This document shows positions 6,648 to 10,569 of a DNA stretch of 10,569 nucleotides, in pieces (position 1 is the first letter of the stretch; every line of letters begins with the position of its first letter). The notes below the pieces were generated by a model. It was not told where the DNA came from. It saw only the letters and a program-made list of their open reading frames with translations, and made no database searches. A program made the translations under genes and the position numbers. The stretch comes from Desulfobacteraceae bacterium (GTDB taxonomy: Bacteria; Desulfobacterota; Desulfobacteria; Desulfobacterales; UBA11574), in NCBI GenBank assembly GCA_002868985.1, contig PKTV01000027.1:1-10569 (forward strand), in the 5' to 3' direction.

Positions 6648-7010
6648 ATGTCGCCACAGATTTCCTTTACAAAGTATGAAAATGAAGTTCTTCCTGACTT
6701 CAGGAAAAAACTCAACCTTGCGGAATCCACTGAAGATGTCATCAATTGTTTCGTCCAAACCATCATGGAATTATGTAACAGTATTTTTGAGGGTAAAATA
6801 GATTTTGATTATGAAGATATCACCCTTCGTTTAGACCACGAGCCCCATTACAAGATAAACAAAAGACTATTTAATTCAGATGAGTTCACCTCTGCTTGGA
6901 ATGCTTCAGATCTGTCCAGGGTCATTGGCCGCTTTGCAAAATCTGCGATGAACCGTTACAAACGCCTTGAAAAATATTCGGTAAAGACGGACACTAAAAT
7001 TAGGAAATAA
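6648..7010 (+). CDS. Hypothetical soluble 120-residue protein
   Basis: I do not recognise this protein. The start at 6648 is chosen because AAAGGAG (6634-6640) precedes it by 7 nt; longer in-frame starts at 6615 or 6618 would fall within the hairpin arm and lack a ribosome binding site. The 120 residues are mixed helical and polar, with an acidic centre (IDFDYEDITLRLDHEPHY) and a basic C-terminus (AMNRYKRLEKYSVKTDTKIRK is its end). There is no signal peptide, membrane span, CxxC or known catalytic motif. It is followed by a terminator-like hairpin. Codon use and strong initiation site suggest a real gene. It could be regulatory or an adaptor for the adjacent cyclase, but that is only proximity. 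Confidence 0.65.
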   Translation: MSPQISFTKYENEVLPDFRKKLNLAESTEDVINCFVQTIMELCNSIFEGKIDFDYEDITLRLDHEPHYKINKRLFNSDEFTSAWNASDLSRVIGRFAKSAMNRYKRLEKYSVKTDTKIRK

Positions 7011-7012
7011 AG

Positions 7013-7038
7013 AAGCCTGGCCCAAAGAACCAGGTTTT
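7013..7038 (+). terminator. Possible intrinsic terminator
   Basis: AAGCCTGG (7013-7020) pairs with CCAGGTTT (7030-7037) using one G-U pair, around a 9-nt loop, with further T residues in TTTTGGTTT. It starts 3 nt after the stop codon. The T tract is partly in the stem, so it is a moderate candidate. Confidence 0.4.
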
Positions 7039-7043
7039 GGTTT

Positions 7044-7101
7044 GCCCCTGAAAGGGGCTCAAAGCCGTACAAGTTAAAAGTGTCTAAAGTGATCTAAAGT
7101 G
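7044..7101. repeat. GC-rich hairpin and three-unit TCTAAAGTG tandem repeat
   Basis: GCCCCT (7044-7049) and AGGGGC (7053-7058) form a tight hairpin with a GAA loop. It is followed by TTAAAAGTG (7074-7082), TCTAAAGTG (7083-7091) and ATCTAAAGTG (7092-7101). The tandem unit is short and non-coding. A weak CCCG/CGGG stem at 7111-7125 lies just past the thiY stop. The role is unknown. Confidence 0.4.
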
Positions 7102-7129
7102 CCTATTTATCCCGTATTAAGCGGGGAAG

Positions 7130-8092
7130 TTATGGATGGACAATAGGCAACTCCACCGCATAATCATCAAGCTGCGGAACTTTCTTGATCAAGCCTTGTT
7201 TTTTAAGGAATTTTGCGAAGCGCTGATACCGGGCGCGATCCAGTGCACCCGGGCGAAGCGCAAATCGGGGAAGTGTATCCCGCCACGCCAGACGATTCAG
7301 CTGATTATCCAGATCCTTTCGCCCCCGGATAAATAATTTCCAGCTTTCGTCCGGATGGTTGACCAAAAACTGGACCCCTTCTTCCAATGCATCGACGAAC
7401 TTTCTGAACTTTAACTCTTTGGTACCTTCACGACGAGCAACCAGTATCAATTCATCATAAGAAGGGATACCATATTCCTCGACATAAAAAGCACGGCCCG
7501 GCCGTCTTTCAATGTCCATTTGGTTCAGTTCGAAATTTCGAAAAGCACCGATAACCGCGTCTGTGCTTTTCGAAAAAAGAGATGGAGACAACGAAAAATT
7601 AACATTGACCAGTTTTACAGTATCTAAAGACAGGCCCTGGCTTTCAAGCATAACCTTGAGAATAACGGTTTCAAATCCACCAATTGAATACCCCACGGTT
7701 TTACCTTTCAGTTGCGCAAGATTTTTGATGCCGCTGTCCGCCAGCACAACCAGCGAATTTAAAGGCGTTGCAACGAGGGTTGCAATTCGGACCAGTGGTA
7801 ATCCTTGATCCACATGAAGATAATGCTGGGGCTGGTAGGAAACTGCAATATCAGCGTTTTTGGCAGCAACAAGTTTGGGAGGATCATTCGGGTTTGAAGG
7901 AACCTGGAAGCTGACATCCAGCCCCTGCCGGCTGAAAAATCCTTTTTCCAGAGCGATAAAAAGCGGCCCATGATCCGGATTGACGAACCAGTCGAGTACA
8001 ACGGTCATTTTTTCTGATGCGGCTAAAGGTTTTGAAACTCCACCCAACAAGGCTGCTGCGATGAAAAATACGATAAGATATTTATGTTTCAT
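7130..8092 (-). CDS. thiY: Thiamine-pyrimidine precursor ABC transporter, substrate-binding protein
   Basis: A 320-residue periplasmic binding protein of the NMT1/THI5-like family, expected to deliver a hydroxymethylpyrimidine-type thiamine precursor to the ThiX permease. The N-terminus has two lysines and a hydrophobic stretch (residues 5-19) with likely cleavage after Ala25. The mature start VVLDWFVNPDHGPLFIALEK is typical of the family, as are the DIAVSYQPQ, KGKTVGYSIGG and EEYGIPSYDELI segments. It is the last gene of a riboswitch-led operon and overlaps the permease gene by 4 nt (ATGA). The TPP riboswitch ties it to thiamine rather than to sulfonate or nitrate uptake, which related proteins serve. 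ThiY proteins bind formylaminopyrimidine or HMP; which one here cannot be told. Confidence 0.88.
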   Translation of the reverse strand: MKHKYLIVFFIAAALLGGVSKPLAASEKMTVVLDWFVNPDHGPLFIALEKGFFSRQGLDVSFQVPSNPNDPPKLVAAKNADIAVSYQPQHYLHVDQGLPLVRIATLVATPLNSLVVLADSGIKNLAQLKGKTVGYSIGGFETVILKVMLESQGLSLDTVKLVNVNFSLSPSLFSKSTDAVIGAFRNFELNQMDIERRPGRAFYVEEYGIPSYDELILVARREGTKELKFRKFVDALEEGVQFLVNHPDESWKLFIRGRKDLDNQLNRLAWRDTLPRFALRPGALDRARYQRFAKFLKKQGLIKKVPQLDDYAVELPIVHP

Positions 8093-8853
8093 AGGTGACG
8101 TGCCTCCTTTTTATTTCCTTCTTTTTGCCAGTAAACAATTTTGATCATTGCCCTGTCTACTAAAAAGTAAAGCATCAGGGAAACGATACACAAAAGAGAA
8201 AGTGCCGCAAACATGATATCGATTTGCATGCGGGCATTGGCGTGAAGCATATAAAACCCGAGGCCGCTACTGGACCCGACCCATTCACCCACAACTGCGC
8301 CAATGGGAGCTACAGCAGTCGCAACGCGCAAACCCGAAGCAAACGCCGGAAGCGCCGCAGGAATCCTGACATGCCGGATAATCGCCATCGGTTTCGCATT
8401 CATCACTTGTGCAAGTTCCAGCCACTCGGGCTCGGTGCTGCGCATTCCATCGTAGAATGCTGCGGTCACCGGAAAAAAAATAATCAGAACAGCCATTGCA
8501 ATCTTTGAACTCATGCCGTAACCCAGCCACAGGACGAGAAGTGGGGCAAGGGCAAATACCGGAATCGCCTGACTGATGACAAGAACAGGCAACAGCCAAC
8601 GTTTTAAAGATCGAGAAGCAATCATAACAAGAGCATTTGAAGCACCCAACAGTGTTCCAATCAGCAATCCCGCAATAATTTCCAGCAACGTTGTCATGGC
8701 ATGTTCGAATAAAGGGCCTGTGTGAGACAAAAAAGCTTCAGCGACGCTCATAGGTCCAGGTAATATATAGGCGGGGACGCCGGTCACGAGAACAATGGTC
8801 TGCCATATCAGCACCAATCCGAACAAAATGACGATGGGACGGATAAAGGTCAT
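8089..8853 (-). CDS. thiX: Thiamine-pyrimidine precursor ABC transporter, permease
   Basis: A 254-residue inner-membrane permease of the binding-protein-dependent transport (BPD_transp_1) family, with about six hydrophobic spans: residues 5-24, 53-77, 86-108, 116-135, 175-195 and 211-232. The cytoplasmic EAA-type loop that docks on the ATPase is at about 143-169 (ELAQVMNAKP to RIPAALP); the usual glycine of this loop is Asn152. The gene overlaps thiZ upstream and thiY downstream by 4 nt each, so the three are translationally coupled. Permeases of this class also serve taurine, sulfonate and nitrate systems; the riboswitch and ThiY-like partner decide the assignment. Confidence 0.88.
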   Translation of the reverse strand: MTFIRPIVILFGLVLIWQTIVLVTGVPAYILPGPMSVAEAFLSHTGPLFEHAMTTLLEIIAGLLIGTLLGASNALVMIASRSLKRWLLPVLVISQAIPVFALAPLLVLWLGYGMSSKIAMAVLIIFFPVTAAFYDGMRSTEPEWLELAQVMNAKPMAIIRHVRIPAALPAFASGLRVATAVAPIGAVVGEWVGSSSGLGFYMLHANARMQIDIMFAALSLLCIVSLMLYFLVDRAMIKIVYWQKEGNKKEARHL

Positions 8854-9632
8854 GACTTGTCTCTGCCCTCCAGCCGCTCAAGCAATGTTGCCTGCATGGA
8901 AATGATGGCCGAATCACCGGGATTGCGTGGAGGAGAACCCGGCGGAATCAATGCATCGCTCAGTTTTGCAGGTCGGTCGGTCATCACATATATTCTGTGA
9001 CCGAGACGAAGTGCCTCAAGTGGATCATGGGTCACCATCAAAACGGTTGCGCCTTCAACCAGCCTTGCTGCCAGATCCTGAAGTTTGAGTCTTGTCAATG
9101 CATCAAGTGCTGAAAACGGCTCATCCATGAGGATAACGGAACGCTCTTCCATCAGTGTTCGCAACAGCGCCACACGTTGACGCATGCCGCCTGAAAGGGA
9201 TGAAGGAAGTACGTTTGCATATTCACCCAATCCTGCATCTTCGAGCAACGACATCGCCTTTAAACGCTTTTTGGCCGTCATTTCGCCCCGTAAACGTGCC
9301 CCCAAGCAGACATTATCCACAACGCTCAACCAGGGAAGCAACAGATCTTTTTGAGACATCCAGGCGGTCAGTCCTTTATGATTGTTGCCGTCACTAAAAT
9401 GAATTCGTCCGGAAAGTCCCTCTCGAAGGGTTCCTGAAATCAATCTGAGCAATGTAGACTTTCCACAACCACTTGGGCCGATAAGGCATGTCCACTGACC
9501 GCCTTTTACAGTAAAATTTAAGGAACGAAAGATCTGCTCGCCGGGATATGCAAAAGACACCTGTTCCAATGTAACGCTCGGAGCAGCCGGACCTCCTTCA
9601 AATCTTGTGTCGATTTTCGTGCTGTTATGCAT
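8850..9632 (-). CDS. thiZ: Thiamine-pyrimidine precursor ABC transporter, ATP-binding protein
   Basis: A 260-residue cytoplasmic ATPase that powers the ThiXYZ importer. All motifs are intact: Walker A GPSGCGKST (52-60), Q-loop Gln94, signature LSGGMRQR (146-153), Walker B VILMDEP (166-172), D-loop SALD (174-177) and switch His202. It resembles the TauB/SsuB/ThiZ group. It is the first gene of the operon, 88 nt from the TPP aptamer. The ATG is preceded by GGTGA, which can pair with an upstream TCACCGG, so translation should be low when the leader folds that way. The start gives a 15-20-residue N-terminal extension before the ABC core, which is ordinary. Confidence 0.92.
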   Translation of the reverse strand: MHNSTKIDTRFEGGPAAPSVTLEQVSFAYPGEQIFRSLNFTVKGGQWTCLIGPSGCGKSTLLRLISGTLREGLSGRIHFSDGNNHKGLTAWMSQKDLLLPWLSVVDNVCLGARLRGEMTAKKRLKAMSLLEDAGLGEYANVLPSSLSGGMRQRVALLRTLMEERSVILMDEPFSALDALTRLKLQDLAARLVEGATVLMVTHDPLEALRLGHRIYVMTDRPAKLSDALIPPGSPPRNPGDSAIISMQATLLERLEGRDKS

Positions 9633-9635
9633 GGT

Positions 9636-9688
9636 TCACCGGTAAAACTGCCACAGGTATGATCAGGGTTGGTATTGAATGCCGGTGA
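9636..9688 (-). promoter_or_regulatory. Riboswitch expression platform masking the thiZ ribosome binding site
   Basis: On the minus strand TCACCGG (9682-9688) is complementary over 7 nt to CCGGTGA (9636-9642), which contains the thiZ Shine-Dalgarno GGTGA 3-4 nt before the ATG. No U-rich terminator lies between aptamer and gene, so control of translation rather than termination is inferred. TGATCAGG occurs twice in the loop and could provide the competing pairing. Confidence 0.5.
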
Positions 9689-9719
9689 TCAGGAAGGAAC
9701 ACTAACAATGGGATGGTAT

Positions 9720-9811
9720 CAACTTCCCTACGCCGGCATAATCCGGATCAGGTTCCAGGGGTCGAGGCTTCAAGCCCCCTCTCAGCCGAATTTTCATCGG
9801 CTCCCCCAGTG
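9720..9811 (-). ncRNA. TPP riboswitch (THI element) of the thiZXY operon
   Basis: Reading on the minus strand the conserved parts occur in order: GGGGGAGC, GGCTGAGAGGG with CTGAGA at 9780-9785, a variable P3-type hairpin, GACCC, GAACCTGATCCGG, TTATGCCGG and CGTAGGGAAG. These are the thiamine-pyrophosphate-binding helices of the THI box. High TPP should lower expression of the pyrimidine importer downstream. Confidence 0.95.
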
Positions 9812-9824
9812 ACGTATTATTTAA

Positions 9825-9853
9825 TTGCTAACACGAGCGACCTCGTTTGTCAA
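9825..9853 (-). promoter_or_regulatory. Promoter for the thiZXY operon
   Basis: On the minus strand a perfect TTGACA (9848-9853), a 17-nt spacer and TAGCAA (9825-9830) preceded by TG one base upstream (extended -10 form). Transcription would start near 9817, just before the aptamer. The weak -10 is compensated by the -35 and TG. Confidence 0.5.
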
Positions 9854-9911
9854 ACAACTACCCCTCCTCAGGACAAACGCATTTGAATCCCAATGTGAAG
9901 AGAACGCTCCA

Positions 9912-9999
9912 CGACGGCGTATATCTCTTTCCAACCGACTGAAACGCGTGCTAAAGCCCTTCAGACAGTCAGGCGGCTTTCAAGAGAAACTCGCCGTCG
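9912..9999. repeat. Nested palindromic element between the two riboswitches
   Basis: CGACGGCG (9912-9919) pairs with CGCCGTCG (9992-9999); inside, TCTCTT (9924-9929) with AAGAGA (9982-9987); and at the centre either AAAGCC (9953-9958) with GGCTTT (9975-9980) or CTGAA (9939-9943) with TTCAG (9960-9964) plus GACTG (9937-9941) with CAGTC (9966-9970). It is more GC-rich than its flanks and has no credible gene. CGTTTGTC (9844-9851)/GACAAACG (9872-9879) is a further pair that covers the thiZ -35 box. Confidence 0.45.
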
Positions 10000-10058
10000 C
10001 TACGCTGCGCCGCAATCAAATTCGTTCGCCCTGCCCTCCTTTGCAGTTAATATTAAAC

Positions 10059-10087
10059 TTGCAATTTTTCATTCAGGCTGGTAGATA
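10059..10087 (+). promoter_or_regulatory. Candidate promoter for the rightward TPP riboswitch
   Basis: TTGCAA (10059-10064), 17 nt and TAGATA (10082-10087), with TATATT overlapping just after. Transcription would begin near 10094, about 5 nt before the aptamer, matching the layout of the leftward riboswitch. Confidence 0.4.
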
Positions 10088-10098
10088 TATTGTTTAAT

Positions 10099-10187
10099 TC
10101 CGGCTGGGGGTGTTCTGATTTTATCACAGAACTGAGAGCATACCCTTTGAACCTGATACAGTTAGTGCTGTCGTAGGGAAATCGGAG
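10099..10187 (+). ncRNA. Second TPP riboswitch, without a recognisable target gene
   Basis: The THI-box blocks are in order and intact: GGGGGTG, a short P3 hairpin (TTCTG/CAGAA), CTGAGA (10132-10137), ACCC, TTTGAACCTGATACAG, TTAGTGCTGT and CGTAGGGAAA. The closing pair TCCG (10099-10102) with CGGA (10183-10186) overlaps GGAG (10184-10187), the Shine-Dalgarno of an ATG at 10192. No gene of normal size follows for the remaining 380 nt of the window. Confidence 0.92.
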
Positions 10188-10191
10188 AACC

Positions 10192-10254
10192 ATGCATGAT
10201 GTTTTTTACCACGCCATTTTTTTCATCGTTCTTCAATTCCCCATCGACATTTAA
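10192..10254 (+). CDS. 20-residue hydrophobic reading frame behind the second riboswitch
   Basis: ATG at 10192 follows GGAG by 4 nt and opens a 20-codon frame, MHDVFYHAIFFIVLQFPIDI, ending in TAA. It is strongly hydrophobic and might be a membrane micropeptide or the stump of a lost transporter or enzyme gene. No family is recognised. Its start context GAACCATGCAT is identical to that of thiZ. Confidence 0.3.
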   Translation: MHDVFYHAIFFIVLQFPIDI

Positions 10255-10569
10255 AATTATACCCTTAAATAGAGTTCTCTTTAGATAACAAGACACCATC
10301 AACAAAAACACAACATATTAAACGCATAGTAATAGTTTAGTCCTCTGAAACTAACCGACTTCAGAGGAGCTTCAGGTGTGATTAAATTTTTGACTGGAAG
10401 CTGTCTGAGTGGATTAGGGATCGTTTTGAAAGAACCACAAGCGATTTAACTTAATGGATTAAACCTCTCGTTAAAACAGAGATCTTTATGAATAGTCCGG
10501 GCCGGTTCTTTCATTACGAGCCCTTATCCACGAGCCTTGTCCGCCTCGGGCGGGTTTATCCGCCTTTGG
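10255..10569. repeat. Gene-free right edge with inverted repeats
   Basis: No supported gene. TCCTCTGAA (10341-10349) and TTCAGAGGA (10360-10368) form a perfect 9-bp hairpin with a 10-nt loop and no U-run. GAAAGAACC (10428-10436) and GGTTCTTTC (10504-10512) are perfect 9-bp inverted copies flanking 67 nt. CCGCC/GGCGG (10541-10553) is a small hairpin, and a second CCGCC begins at 10560 and is cut by the window edge, suggesting a GC-rich palindromic repeat that continues outside. These may be remnants of a mobile element or a structured RNA. Confidence 0.4.

Noticed and set aside
7130..9632. Assignment of the ABC operon as a taurine, sulfonate or nitrate importer
   Set aside because: The ATPase and permease are similar to those systems, but the TPP riboswitch and the THI5/NMT1-like binding protein indicate a thiamine precursor.
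9825..10097. A 90-codon plus-strand frame between the two riboswitches
   Set aside because: It overlaps the thiZ promoter and the nested palindrome, has low-complexity unprotein-like content, lacks a ribosome binding site and runs through the promoter of the second riboswitch.

Overview
The window looks like a chromosomal stretch of a mesophilic Gram-negative anaerobe of the Desulfobacterota type, probably a sulfate reducer related to Desulfobacteraceae. This is inferred from moderate GC, many long AT-rich intergenic regions, a receiver-cyclase signalling protein, a TPR protein and the N-domain/redox-disulfide protein architecture. No rRNA, tRNA, CRISPR array or intact transposase gene is visible.

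Left part (1-3366): a Na+/phosphate cotransporter with a PhoU-like tail reads leftward. Divergent from it is an unusual three-part protein: a small N-terminal domain, a CxxC thioredoxin-like domain and a cupin. A complete Shine-Dalgarno plus ATG survives at the redox/cupin junction, suggesting a recent fusion of two genes and possible separate production of the cupin. Middle part (3367-7129): a TPR protein, a 146-residue protein built of two diverged copies of one ~52-residue unit, a 160-bp imperfectly palindromic element with inverted ends, a receiver-class III cyclase response regulator (leftward, possibly sigma-54 dependent), and a 120-residue protein of unknown function. Several of these genes have strong hairpins in their leaders.

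Right part (7130-10569): a leftward operon thiZ-thiX-thiY (ATPase, permease, binding protein; 4-nt overlaps) for uptake of a thiamine pyrimidine precursor, led by a TPP riboswitch whose likely output is a hairpin masking the thiZ ribosome binding site. About 290 bp away, a second well-preserved TPP riboswitch points the other way, but no recognisable gene follows it within the window, only a 20-codon reading frame. Nested palindromes lie between the two riboswitches and more inverted repeats lie downstream of the second, so a thiamine gene may have been lost or displaced there.

The most notable points are the orphan riboswitch and its direct overlap with a ribosome binding site, the redox-cupin fusion with its internal start, the duplicated-domain protein behind an alternative-hairpin leader, and the 160-bp palindromic element. 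No complete new multi-gene defence or metabolic system can be claimed from the sequence.
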